Source of the DNA: Phycisphaerales bacterium
GTDB lineage: Bacteria; Planctomycetota; Phycisphaerae; Sedimentisphaerales; Anaerohalosphaeraceae
Assembly: GCA_011048645.1 (NCBI GenBank)
Contig: DSDR01000194.1
Coordinates: forward strand, 1 to 17,346
Reading direction: 5' to 3'
DNA: 17,346 nucleotides
Numbering within the stretch: position 1 is the stretch's first letter; each line of letters starts with the position of its first letter. Below are positions 5,736-13,969 of this stretch, one piece after another. The notes under the pieces were generated by a model that saw only the letters and a list, made by a program, of their open reading frames with translations, searched no databases and was not told the DNA's origin. A program made the position numbers and the translations under genes.

Positions 5736-8198
5736 ATGTCTGAGATAAAAAAGGTGGTCATTGTCGGCGGTGTAGCCGGCGGCGCTTCGGCGGCCGCGCG
5801 TCTGCGACGCTTGTCGGAAAACATTGAAATTATTCTGTTGGAACGCGGAGAATATATCTCCTTTGCCAACTGCGGGCTGCCGTACCACATCAGCGGGGCC
5901 ATTGCCGAGCGAGACCGGCTGCTGGTGCAAACCCCGCAGGCCATGCGCAAACGCTTCAACATCGATGTGCGAACGTTCAGCGAGGTTGTCCGCATTGACC
6001 GAGAAAACAAACAGGTCATCGTGCGTGATCTGAAGACCGACAAGGAATACACCGAATCGTATGACCGGCTCATTCTCAGTCCCGGCGCCGAGCCGGTGCT
6101 TCCGCCGATTGCGGGCGTCAACAGCGACGGCGTCTTTACCCTGCGAAACATTCCTGATATGGATGCGATTCTTGCGCGAATCAAGGACGTCCAAGCCGGC
6201 CGCGCGGTCGTCATCGGCGGCGGCTACATTGGACTGGAGATGGCCGAGGCGCTCATTGAGCGCGGGCTGACCACAACGCTGGTGGAACTGGAGCCGCAGG
6301 TGATGGGCACGCTGGATCCGGAAATGGCTGCCCCGCTGGTTGATGAACTGCGTCTGCACGGCGTTGCTGTGATGCTCAACAACAGCGTAACCGCCATCAG
6401 CAGCCAAAACGGCGCACTGAACGTGCGGCTCAGCAGCGGCGATACCCTCACGACGGATATGGTGATCGTCTCAGTCGGTGTGCGGCCCGAAACGCATCTG
6501 GCACAAGACGCCGGGCTGGAGATCGGCGGCCGCGGCGGCATCGTGGTCAACCCTTCGATGCAGACCAGCGATCCGGCGATTTACGCCGTCGGCGACGCCA
6601 TCGAGGTGGTCGATTTTGTCAGCGAAACGCCGACTCTGATTCCGCTGGCCGGGCCGGCCAATCGGCAGGGCCGCATCGCCGCCGACCACATCGCCGGACG
6701 CGACAGCGCCTATCGCCATACTCAGGGCACGGCCATCTGCAAGGTGTTCAATCTGGCCGCGGCGACCACGGGCCTGAACGAAAAACTGCTCAAACGCGCC
6801 GGCATCGCCTACGAAAAAATCTACGTCCATCCGGCCAGCCACGCCGGTTACTATCCCGGCGCCAGACAAATCAGCCTTAAACTGCTGTTTGCTCCGGACA
6901 GCGGCAAAATACTCGGCGCTCAGGCCGTCGGCGCCGACGGGGCGGATAAACGAATTGACGTCATCGCCGTGGCCCTTCGCGCGGGGCTGACGGTGCAGGA
7001 TTTGCAGCATCTGGAGCTGTGTTACGCCCCGCCCTACGGCTCGGCCAAGGATCCGGTCAATTACGCCGGATTTGTCGCCGGCAGCGTGCTCAACGGTGAT
7101 ATGTCTATCTGCCATGCCGAGGAGATGGTCAACCCCGCGCCGAATCAACTGCTGCTGGATGTACGCACGGCCGGCGAGGTCGAGACGGGCACGATTCCGG
7201 GGGCGGTCTGCATTCCGCTGGATGAACTGCGCGGTCGGCTCAACGAACTGCCGCACGACAAAGAGATTCTGGTCATCTGTCAGGTGGGATTGCGGGGCTA
7301 TCTGGCGTGCCGCATTCTGAGTCAGCATGGTTATCGCTGTCGCAACCTGACCGGCGGTTATAAAACCTACTGCGCGGCCACCGGCACGGGCAAAAAAACC
7401 GAAGCGGTCGATACCGAGATGAAAGACGACGCCGGCGAAAGCCGCCCTGTTGAACCGCCTCAGCCCGCTGCCGCACCGATCACGATTGACGCCTGCGGCC
7501 TGGCGTGTCCCGGACCGCTGATGAAGCTCAAAGAAGCGGTGGACGAACTTCAGGCCGGACAAGCTGTTACGCTGCGCAGCACGGATCCGGGGTTTGCCCG
7601 CGACGTGGAGGCCTTCTGCCGCAGCACCGGCCATACGCTCAGCGACCTGACCGCCGATCAGGGCGTCTATGCCGCCACGGTGATCAAACGGCAATCGGCC
7701 CCGAGCGAGGCCGCCCGTACCCAAAGCAGCCGGAAAAAAACCATCATTGTCTTCAGCGGCGATTTTGACAAGGCCATGGCCGCGTTCATCATCGCCAACG
7801 GTGCGGCCGCGATGGGCAGCGAAGTGACGCTGTTCTTTACCTTCTGGGGACTGAACCTGCTGCGGCGGCCTGAAGCGATTGCCGTTGAAAAAACCGTCAT
7901 CGAAAAAATGTTCGGCTGGATGATGCCGCGCGGCGCGGAAAAAACCACACTGTCCAAAATGAACATGCTGGGCGCCGGCACGCAGATGATCAAGGGCATT
8001 ATGAAAAAGAAAAATGTCGCCTCGCTATCGGAACTGATCGACAAGGCCCGTCAGAACCACGTGCGACTGGTGGCCTGCGCGATGACAATGGACTTGATGG
8101 GCATCAAACGCGAAGAACTGATCGACGGCGTCGAAGAAGGCGGCGTGGCGATGTATCTCAATCAGGCTGAAGCGTCCGGCGTGAATCTGTTTATTTAA
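5736..8198 (+). CDS. CoA-disulfide reductase / rhodanese / TusA / DsrE-like four-domain fusion
   Basis: An 820-residue cytoplasmic enzyme. Residues about 1-450 are a FAD- and NAD(P)H-dependent CoA-disulfide (or NAD(P)H:sulfur/polysulfide) reductase: GGVAGGASAAARLRRL binds FAD and SFANCGLPYHISG holds the redox-active Cys46. Residues about 465-550 are a rhodanese domain with its active loop at Cys515 (CQVGLRG). Residues about 582-655 are a TusA/SirA sulfur-carrier domain with CPGP at Cys591. The last part, about 668-820, is a DsrE-family domain with a conserved Cys781 (CAMTMDLMG). The cysteines of successive domains could hand a persulfide along and finally reduce it. The start has GGAG nine bases upstream. 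Its stop overlaps the convergent sulfatase-like gene by 8 bases. The architecture is known in anaerobes; the exact substrate is not. Confidence 0.92.
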   Translation: MSEIKKVVIVGGVAGGASAAARLRRLSENIEIILLERGEYISFANCGLPYHISGAIAERDRLLVQTPQAMRKRFNIDVRTFSEVVRIDRENKQVIVRDLKTDKEYTESYDRLILSPGAEPVLPPIAGVNSDGVFTLRNIPDMDAILARIKDVQAGRAVVIGGGYIGLEMAEALIERGLTTTLVELEPQVMGTLDPEMAAPLVDELRLHGVAVMLNNSVTAISSQNGALNVRLSSGDTLTTDMVIVSVGVRPETHLAQDAGLEIGGRGGIVVNPSMQTSDPAIYAVGDAIEVVDFVSETPTLIPLAGPANRQGRIAADHIAGRDSAYRHTQGTAICKVFNLAAATTGLNEKLLKRAGIAYEKIYVHPASHAGYYPGARQISLKLLFAPDSGKILGAQAVGADGADKRIDVIAVALRAGLTVQDLQHLELCYAPPYGSAKDPVNYAGFVAGSVLNGDMSICHAEEMVNPAPNQLLLDVRTAGEVETGTIPGAVCIPLDELRGRLNELPHDKEILVICQVGLRGYLACRILSQHGYRCRNLTGGYKTYCAATGTGKKTEAVDTEMKDDAGESRPVEPPQPAAAPITIDACGLACPGPLMKLKEAVDELQAGQAVTLRSTDPGFARDVEAFCRSTGHTLSDLTADQGVYAATVIKRQSAPSEAARTQSSRKKTIIVFSGDFDKAMAAFIIANGAAAMGSEVTLFFTFWGLNLLRRPEAIAVEKTVIEKMFGWMMPRGAEKTTLSKMNMLGAGTQMIKGIMKKKNVASLSELIDKARQNHVRLVACAMTMDLMGIKREELIDGVEEGGVAMYLNQAEASGVNLFI

Positions 8199-9747
8199 GG
8201 CCTTCAAGGACCAGGTCGGTCACATCCTCGAAGAGTCGGCCGCTTGGCCCGGGATAAAAGCAGCAATCCGGCAGCAGTCCCAGATCGGTACCGAAGTACC
8301 GGTCAAAGACGAGACGAAAGGTATTGACCGGACTGACAGCATCGGGCAGACCGTCTGTATCGACGCCGGGCAGATACATCGCGTTGAGAATTGAAAACAA
8401 CTCCATCGCCGCCTCGGGCGTCAACTGTCTGTCCTGGCAGTGTTTGACCTGAAGTCGATTGCCGTGATCGCCCTGTAAGATAATCACGGGCGGTCGTTTG
8501 CTGTTGGCCTGAATGGCATCGACCATCTCGATGATGCGCTTGTGCAGATAGGTCATTTGCGCCAGGTACAACCGCAGCTCGCGTTTGTCTTCGTCGGCGC
8601 AAAATTGCACGTCAAAATCGGCAAACGCGCTGTCCGGTCCGGGAAAATTGCCCTGTTCGTCAAAGACATACGGCGGATGCGGCGACAGAAAATGCGTGAA
8701 GACGACAAACGGCTCGTCCAAACGACATAGACGGGTGGTTTCTTCAAAGGCGGTCAGGATACTGCGCCGCAGCAGTACAGGCGTGCGCAGACTCAGCGGC
8801 GTATTGCTGATCAGCTCGCGCGACAGCGCGGTGGTGTACCAGCGGTCGGGGTTGATTCGAATGTCCACGTTGTCGATATTTTCGTAAGCATATAAAAAGT
8901 CGGTATGGCACTGAATGGTTGTGTAGCCGGCCTCTTTCAAAAAGCGAAAGGCCCGATTGTCGCGCGTGAGCTTAAAGGCGGGCTGATGTCCCTTAAATCC
9001 TTCCGGAATCTGTTCCAGGATAAAATCCAGATAGGTATAATTAAACAGACCGGCCATCGCATACGGCGTCATCCAATAGTTGGCGGCGCTGTTTTCGGCC
9101 ACGTGAAAGCCCCGGTCCCGCAGTGCGTCAATAAATTCACCGGCGTCATAGCCGTACCGCTTCAGACAGGGAAACCCGACATGCTGATCGAACACCAGGA
9201 TAAAGAGATTGGGTCGCTGCGCGTCGGCCTTGAGGTCAGGCCCCTGCCACGGCTCCGGAATGGTCAGCTCGCCCTGCCAGACGGCCAGCTTGTCCGGTAC
9301 GGCCGCGACAATCCGCACGCCATTCAGCGCCACCAGAGACAGGGCAATGACATTGAGAATCTTCGTCCAGTACGGCAGCGAACGTTTCAGTCGGGCGATG
9401 ACCGCCAGCGCCGCGGCGGCAATCAGAATCCAGATGACATAATACGGCCACGCCCATCGACCGGGCGGCAGCGGCAGCGCCGATCGCGCCAACGAGGCGA
9501 TATTGGCATAGGAATAGATCAGCGCAATCAGACAGGACATCATCAGTCCGCGCCGCTGACCGGATCGAACCGGCAGCCGCAGCACAAGATACAGTCCCCC
9601 CGCCAAAGCTAACGAGGCTGCCAGCGGATAGACCACATCGCCGAAATCCAACTCGCCCAGATTCCGCGCATACAAAAACAATACCGGAAACATGGCCAAC
9701 AGCCAGGGGTGCAACACGACAGGATTGTCAGGATGTTTTTGATTCAT
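8191..9747 (-). CDS. Membrane-anchored alkaline-phosphatase-superfamily enzyme (sulfatase / LTA-synthase-like)
   Basis: A 518-residue protein with about five transmembrane helices in the first 155 residues, then a large catalytic domain expected outside the membrane. The metal and nucleophile pattern of the sulfatase/phosphoglycerol-transferase superfamily is visible: Asp187 (LFILVFDQH), a candidate nucleophile Thr227 (NYWMTPYAMAG), FLSPHPPY, and Asp427-His428 in GDHGN. Such enzymes move or hydrolyse phosphate-linked headgroups on envelope lipids and polymers. The start overlaps the end of the methyltransferase gene by 20 bases, so translation is coupled. It is the last gene of the operon and its stop overlaps the convergent reductase gene by 8 bases; no terminator is seen there. 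The precise substrate cannot be inferred. Confidence 0.82.
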   Translation of the reverse strand: MNQKHPDNPVVLHPWLLAMFPVLFLYARNLGELDFGDVVYPLAASLALAGGLYLVLRLPVRSGQRRGLMMSCLIALIYSYANIASLARSALPLPPGRWAWPYYVIWILIAAAALAVIARLKRSLPYWTKILNVIALSLVALNGVRIVAAVPDKLAVWQGELTIPEPWQGPDLKADAQRPNLFILVFDQHVGFPCLKRYGYDAGEFIDALRDRGFHVAENSAANYWMTPYAMAGLFNYTYLDFILEQIPEGFKGHQPAFKLTRDNRAFRFLKEAGYTTIQCHTDFLYAYENIDNVDIRINPDRWYTTALSRELISNTPLSLRTPVLLRRSILTAFEETTRLCRLDEPFVVFTHFLSPHPPYVFDEQGNFPGPDSAFADFDVQFCADEDKRELRLYLAQMTYLHKRIIEMVDAIQANSKRPPVIILQGDHGNRLQVKHCQDRQLTPEAAMELFSILNAMYLPGVDTDGLPDAVSPVNTFRLVFDRYFGTDLGLLPDCCFYPGPSGRLFEDVTDLVLEGLK

Positions 9748-11125
9748 TGCGCTGCATCAAATAAACCGTGCGCAGCGTATCGGGCACCGTCACCCGTTCA
9801 AGGATGCGGTAACGTGCACCGAACGCCTCTTCAAACCGCTGTTGCGTATAGTTCGGAAAAATATCATAGCGCGACGCCAGCAGACGCTGCGCCTGCGTGT
9901 CTTCTTTCGGAACAAATTCGATAATCAGCCAGGGACTCAACGTCGCCAGAAACCGCGCGATACGGCCCAGCGGCAGATTGTTCGACAGCGCCAGATGATG
10001 AATCAGCGCCAGCGCCAGCACCACATCCGCCGGGCCGCGCTGCCGCAGCGACAGCCGTTCTTCGTGCGCCCAGCCCAGCGCCGGACTGGGATTGCAAATA
10101 TCCAGCAGCAGGGGAAGGATGTTTTGGGTTTTGTTTTGTTTTACCCATCGGTAATTCTGCTCCACGGCGGCGGCGTCAATGTCCAGCGACACAACCTGCG
10201 AACCGGCCTCGGCGGCCAGCCGGCTAAAGACGCCGGTATTGGCGCCGATGTCCCACGTGGTTGTCGGCCCGATGCGCTTCAGGAAATCGCTTACGATATG
10301 CTTTTTGGCCTCCATGGCCTGATCGGAATAATTGGTCTGGTTGTAATAATCGCCCCAGACCGTTCCGGCCGGACGCCAGGAGAGCTTGCGGACGGCGGTT
10401 GTGAGACTGTCAATCAATCCAAGAAAGCCCAGACGTGAAATCGTCTGCTGTTTGGCCGGCTTCAACGATGCATCGGCATAACGCTGCTGACTTTTGGCGT
10501 GCAGGTGAATATGCATCAGCAAACCCGGATTGAGCCAGGTTCGCGACGGCAGCAGCCGCGAGGCCAAATCCAGCGGCACGCCGTCAATGTTCGTTCGCAG
10601 CAGCCGACGCAGCCGAATGTCGCAATGGCTCATCAGGGCAAGCGGCGCCAAAAAATGCTGACAAAACTGCCGATACGCCACCCACGGACGCCCAGGCTTG
10701 TAAATCTCAAACGACAGCGTATCAATGAAAACAGGTTTGCCGTTATGAAATTGAACATTAAAGGCCGAGGCGTCTTTAAGCGTCATCCCATGCTCGAAAG
10801 CGACTTTCTGAATCTTCAGCGTCGTCAGCGCCGCGTCTTTGAGCTGGCTGAACGCCCACTCATACGGATAAGAAACAAACCCAATCCGCTCCGGCTCAAT
10901 CACGCAACAGGCCTGAGCGGTCAGCGCCAGATCGAGATCCGCTTGCTGATGTGGAATCAGCAACCCCCTGGCCGTCAGGGTATCATAGAGACCCGATTGG
11001 TGCAACTGGTCCCAATGCGGCCGATAAAGGGTGTTGATCTGGCGATAGATGCGGCTGTCGTGGGTAAATAAAAAACCGCTCGGGTCGCGAAACGACGAAG
11101 GAATCGATTTAAGACTGCTGGTCAT
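9728..11125 (-). CDS. Class I SAM-dependent methyltransferase with a long N-terminal domain
   Basis: A 465-residue protein. The C-terminal third is a Rossmann methyltransferase: motif I is WDIGANTGVFS (residues 291-301), then VSLDIDAAAVEQN, then VVLALALIHHLAL as motif IV. The N-terminal 280 residues lack such motifs; DASAFNVQFHNGKPVFIDTLSF and similar lines recall proteins with a kinase-like or 'nodulation-type' N-terminal part that sit in envelope gene clusters. The start MTSSLKSIPSS is chosen over one 33 codons upstream because it overlaps the preceding small gene by 17 bases, the pattern found throughout this operon. The methyl acceptor is unknown; an amine or hydroxyl on an envelope lipid or polymer headgroup would fit the neighbours. 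Confidence 0.8.
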   Translation of the reverse strand: MTSSLKSIPSSFRDPSGFLFTHDSRIYRQINTLYRPHWDQLHQSGLYDTLTARGLLIPHQQADLDLALTAQACCVIEPERIGFVSYPYEWAFSQLKDAALTTLKIQKVAFEHGMTLKDASAFNVQFHNGKPVFIDTLSFEIYKPGRPWVAYRQFCQHFLAPLALMSHCDIRLRRLLRTNIDGVPLDLASRLLPSRTWLNPGLLMHIHLHAKSQQRYADASLKPAKQQTISRLGFLGLIDSLTTAVRKLSWRPAGTVWGDYYNQTNYSDQAMEAKKHIVSDFLKRIGPTTTWDIGANTGVFSRLAAEAGSQVVSLDIDAAAVEQNYRWVKQNKTQNILPLLLDICNPSPALGWAHEERLSLRQRGPADVVLALALIHHLALSNNLPLGRIARFLATLSPWLIIEFVPKEDTQAQRLLASRYDIFPNYTQQRFEEAFGARYRILERVTVPDTLRTVYLMQRNESKTS

Positions 11126-11360
11126 CGTCTTTGTGCTTTTTCCTCGAAAACGTCGAAACCACAAACGCCTTGATATACCCCCAGAACAGCTTAACCGCAA
11201 AGCCCGCCCCGACCAGTCCGGCAATCAAAAGCTGAAAAATATAGCTCCCGGTTCCCGGATCCAGATACGCCAGCGGACAGCTCCCCCACGCCTGCGACGG
11301 TACACACAACACCTGAGCCAATAATACGACAAGGCCGAGTTTTTTATACGATTTTCCCAT
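11109..11360 (-). CDS. Small membrane protein of the 'LDPGTGS' type
   Basis: An 83-residue protein with an N-terminal signal-like hydrophobic stretch (residues 7-26), a conserved-looking YLDPGTGSYIFQ motif (residues 32-43), a transmembrane segment at about 43-62 with Lys57 and Trp60, and a basic-acidic tail (SRKKHKDDDQQS). Small proteins of this form are often found next to sulfatase-like and methyltransferase genes in other bacteria (from memory), but I know of no assigned function. The start has GGAGAA right before the ATG. It overlaps the methyltransferase start by 17 bases. It may be a scaffold or regulator for the membrane enzyme of this operon. Confidence 0.8.
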   Translation of the reverse strand: MGKSYKKLGLVVLLAQVLCVPSQAWGSCPLAYLDPGTGSYIFQLLIAGLVGAGFAVKLFWGYIKAFVVSTFSRKKHKDDDQQS

Positions 11361-11423
11361 TTCTCCAATAGTTGATTACGGAACAGCTTACTATACCAAA
11401 ATTCGGCTCAAAAAGAGAGTCAA

Positions 11424-12155
11424 TTAACCGGATAATTTGGCTTTTTCCCCTTCCGCTTGTTCGTTTTGTACGGATTGTACGGCCTGGGCCTTGATGGACA
11501 TATCCAGTTGCCAGAGGTATTTTTGGGTCCGGAAACAGACAAACACCAGAAAAAGAATCGCCGCGACCAGCATCCAGGGCAGCAGCCGTTCGATCCAGGC
11601 CGTGCCGAAGACAATCAACGCGGTATTCAGCGCGATAAACCACAGCCGCATCTCCGTCGGGCCGGTCGCCAGATAGGTAATCTTGAATTCACCGGTCGCC
11701 CCGAAGCCCAGAAACGAGGCAATCATAAAGCCCGCACATACCGGAATCAGCAGATAAACCCACTGGCGCCCGGCCTGTGTCTGCGCCAACAAGGCATACC
11801 CGATCAGGATCGCACACAAGAATACATAATCCAGCAGGTGATCCATATAAAAGCCCCACTTGACCAGACCGGTGTTTTTGTGGCGTCCGATGGCCCCGTC
11901 AAAGGCGTCGGTAAACCATTGCAGCGCAATCATCAGGCTGCTGAGCCACAGCCAGTGCAGATTGCCGCTGATCCCGGCCAGATACCCGAAGCCGACCAGC
12001 CCGACGCACCAGGGAATCGTCAGCAGCGTCAGGTGCCATGTTTGGACCCACGACGGGAAATAAGGCGTCAGCCATTGAATAAACCGCTTTTCATACGGCG
12101 CCAGCAGCGTTCGCATTGGCGCCTTGCCCGCACAGCCGCTTGAATAATCTGCCAT
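11424..12155 (-). CDS. CDP-alcohol phosphatidyltransferase family membrane enzyme
   Basis: A 243-residue polytopic membrane protein with about six helices. The family signature DGx2ARx8Gx3Dx3D is present from residue 83 to 109: Asp83, Asp86, Gly87, Arg91, Gly101, Asp105 and Asp109 are all kept, with only the small residue before the arginine changed (Gly90 for Ala). These enzymes transfer a phosphate-linked headgroup from a CDP-alcohol to a second alcohol, with metals held by the four aspartates. The start at 12155 follows AAGGAG, while the longer reading would enter the promoter. It leads the operon. The alcohol acceptor is unknown; it is not obviously PgsA or PssA, and the context suggests an uncommon lipid or inositol-like headgroup. 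Confidence 0.87.
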   Translation of the reverse strand: MADYSSGCAGKAPMRTLLAPYEKRFIQWLTPYFPSWVQTWHLTLLTIPWCVGLVGFGYLAGISGNLHWLWLSSLMIALQWFTDAFDGAIGRHKNTGLVKWGFYMDHLLDYVFLCAILIGYALLAQTQAGRQWVYLLIPVCAGFMIASFLGFGATGEFKITYLATGPTEMRLWFIALNTALIVFGTAWIERLLPWMLVAAILFLVFVCFRTQKYLWQLDMSIKAQAVQSVQNEQAEGEKAKLSG

Positions 12156-12207
12156 TGCGTGTCTCCTTATTGGGCCTCTGATTTTTAACAAGGTAAGCGT
12201 TGGATTT

Positions 12208-12235
12208 ATCCTATCTTCGATCTTCTTTTTGTCAA
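12208..12235 (-). promoter_or_regulatory. Predicted promoter of the envelope operon
   Basis: On the minus strand a perfect -35 box TTGACA (12235-12230) is followed after 16 bases by TAGGAT (12213-12208, 4 of 6). Transcription would start near 12201, about 46 bases before the phosphatidyltransferase ATG. Confidence 0.55.
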
Positions 12236-12297
12236 GATCAATCTTGTCGTGCAAGCGAAAAGGAGTGCTATTACCGGATAAAAGACAGAGAAAACTG

Positions 12298-12326
12298 TTG
12301 GCACAGGTCGCGGCCAACGTTAGAAT
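12298..12326 (+). promoter_or_regulatory. Predicted promoter of the yifB-type gene
   Basis: TTGGCA (12298-12303, 5 of 6) and TAGAAT (12321-12326, 5 of 6) are separated by the ideal 17 bases. Transcription would start near 12333, about 47 bases before the ATG at 12380. Confidence 0.6.
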
Positions 12327-12379
12327 AGGCGGACTGTATTCGAACCGGAGCGAAACACGAGCACAACAGGGAGACTGCG

Positions 12380-13909
12380 ATGCTGGCGCGATTGTACTCG
12401 GTCACACTGGAAGGGATCGATGGGATTTTATGCGAGGTGGAGGTGGATGTCTCGCGGGGAGGTTTTGAAAAACCGGTGATTGTCGGTCTGCCGGATGCGG
12501 CGGTCAAGGAGAGCATCGAGCGGGTTCGCAGCGCGGTGGTCAACTCCGGCTACAGCTTTCCCAACGTTCAGCCGCTGATCAACCTGGCCCCGGCGGACAT
12601 CAAAAAGGCCGGCCCGGCGTTCGATTTGCCCATTGCGCTGGGGATTATGGGCTGCGCCGGCGGGCTGGTCAGCGACAAGCTGAGCGATTATGTGATCGTC
12701 GGCGAATTGGCGCTGGACGGGCGCGTCCGACCGGTCAACGGCGTGCTGAGTATGGCCATGACCGCCGCGTCCCACGGCTACAAGGGCATCCTCGTGCCGC
12801 TGGACAACGCCGCCGAGGCCGCCGTCGTCGAGGGGCTGGAGGTCATCGCGGTCGGCTCGCTGGCGCAGGCGGCCGGATTCCTGGCCGAGGCGATTGAGAT
12901 TGAGCCGACGACGCTGGATATCGATTCGCTGTTTGAGCAGGCCGGGGCCTATCCGGTCGATTTTGCGGACGTTAAAGGACAGGAAAGCGTCAAACGCGCC
13001 CTGACCATCGCCGCGGCCGGCGGGCATAATGTGATGATGATCGGCCCGCCCGGCGCCGGCAAGACGATGCTGGCCCAGCGGATGGCGACGATTTTGCCGC
13101 CGCTGTCGCTGGCCGAGTCGCTGGAAACGTCGCGCGTCTATTCCTCGGTGGGGCTGCTGGAAAAAGGACAAGCCCTGATCGCCACGCGACCGGTGCGCAC
13201 GCCGCACCATACCGCGTCGGGGCCGTCGCTGGTCGGCGGCGGGACCTATCCGCGACCGGGCGAATTGAGCCTGGCCCATCACGGCATTTTGTTTCTGGAT
13301 GAGTTCGCCGAGTTTCAGCGGCATATCCTGGAGATGATTCGCCAGCCGCTGGAAGAGGGGGCGGTAACCATCTCGCGGGCCAAGGGGACGCTGCGGTTTC
13401 CGGCGGATTTTATTATGATCGCGGCGATGAATCCGTGCCCGTGCGGCTACTACGGCACGCACATCCGCCGCTGCAAGTGCACGCCGGGACAGATTGAGCG
13501 GTATATGGGCAAGGTCTCCGGGCCGCTGCTGGATCGGATTGATATTCACGTCGAAGTGCCGCCGGTGGCGTTTCGCCAGCTCCGCGGCCGAAGCAACGGG
13601 CAGGATTCAAAAAGCCTGCGGCAGCAGGTGCTGGCCGCCCGCGCCCGTCAGGCCGACCGCTTCGGCGCCGAGCGGATGATGACCAACGCCACAATGACGC
13701 ATAAGGACGTCGAGACGTTCTGCCGACTGGATGAGGCCGGCGAGCAGATGCTCAAACACGCGATGAGCGAGTTCGCCCTCAGCGCCCGGGCGCACGATAA
13801 AATCTGCAAGGTTGCACGCACCATCGCCGACCTGGAAAACTGCTCCGACATCCAGCCCCAACACATCGCCGAAGCCGTCGGCTACCGAAGACTGGACAGA
13901 AAGGTGTAA
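12380..13909 (+). CDS. YifB/ComM-family Mg-chelatase-like AAA+ ATPase
   Basis: A 509-residue protein of normal family length. The N-terminal 185 residues form the ChlI/Lon-protease-like domain (VEVDVSRGGFEKPVIVGLPDAAV is cut by convention; see 30-50). The AAA+ module has a Walker A loop GPPGAGKT (residues 222-229), Walker B FLDE with Asp307-Glu308, and the cysteine pattern NPCPCGYYG followed by CKC that marks this family. A C-terminal helical domain follows. ComM acts as a hexameric helicase that helps branch migration during natural transformation in some bacteria; in others its role is unknown. The ATG is preceded by GGGAGA. It stands alone, divergent from the envelope operon. Confidence 0.93.
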   Translation: MLARLYSVTLEGIDGILCEVEVDVSRGGFEKPVIVGLPDAAVKESIERVRSAVVNSGYSFPNVQPLINLAPADIKKAGPAFDLPIALGIMGCAGGLVSDKLSDYVIVGELALDGRVRPVNGVLSMAMTAASHGYKGILVPLDNAAEAAVVEGLEVIAVGSLAQAAGFLAEAIEIEPTTLDIDSLFEQAGAYPVDFADVKGQESVKRALTIAAAGGHNVMMIGPPGAGKTMLAQRMATILPPLSLAESLETSRVYSSVGLLEKGQALIATRPVRTPHHTASGPSLVGGGTYPRPGELSLAHHGILFLDEFAEFQRHILEMIRQPLEEGAVTISRAKGTLRFPADFIMIAAMNPCPCGYYGTHIRRCKCTPGQIERYMGKVSGPLLDRIDIHVEVPPVAFRQLRGRSNGQDSKSLRQQVLAARARQADRFGAERMMTNATMTHKDVETFCRLDEAGEQMLKHAMSEFALSARAHDKICKVARTIADLENCSDIQPQHIAEAVGYRRLDRKV

Positions 13910-13929
13910 TGTCTTGTTTGATAACGCTT

Positions 13930-13956
13930 TTGAACTTAACGTTATTTTGTTATAAT
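13930..13956 (+). promoter_or_regulatory. Predicted promoter of the DUF4160-DUF2442 pair, with inverted repeat
   Basis: A perfect -10 box TATAAT lies at 13951-13956, 15 bases after TTGAAC (13930-13935, 4 of 6). ATAACG at 13921-13926 is inverted as CGTTAT at 13940-13945, within the promoter; this could be an operator for self-control of the pair or the end of the upstream transcript. Confidence 0.5.
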
Positions 13957-13969
13957 GTGAGAAAGTATA

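Noticed and set aside
6471..7724. 417-codon minus-strand open frame inside the CoADR fusion gene
   Set aside because: Shadow; the plus-strand frame has four recognisable domains over the same interval.
8191..8198. Bidirectional terminator between the convergent reductase and sulfatase-like genes
   Set aside because: The stop codons overlap and I see no stem followed by a T run on either side close by.
11126..11224. 33-codon extension of the methyltransferase
   Set aside because: It would lie entirely inside the small membrane protein gene in another frame; the shorter start fits the operon's overlap pattern.
12428..13549. 373-codon minus-strand open frame inside the yifB-type gene
   Set aside because: Shadow; the plus-strand frame has Walker motifs and full family length.
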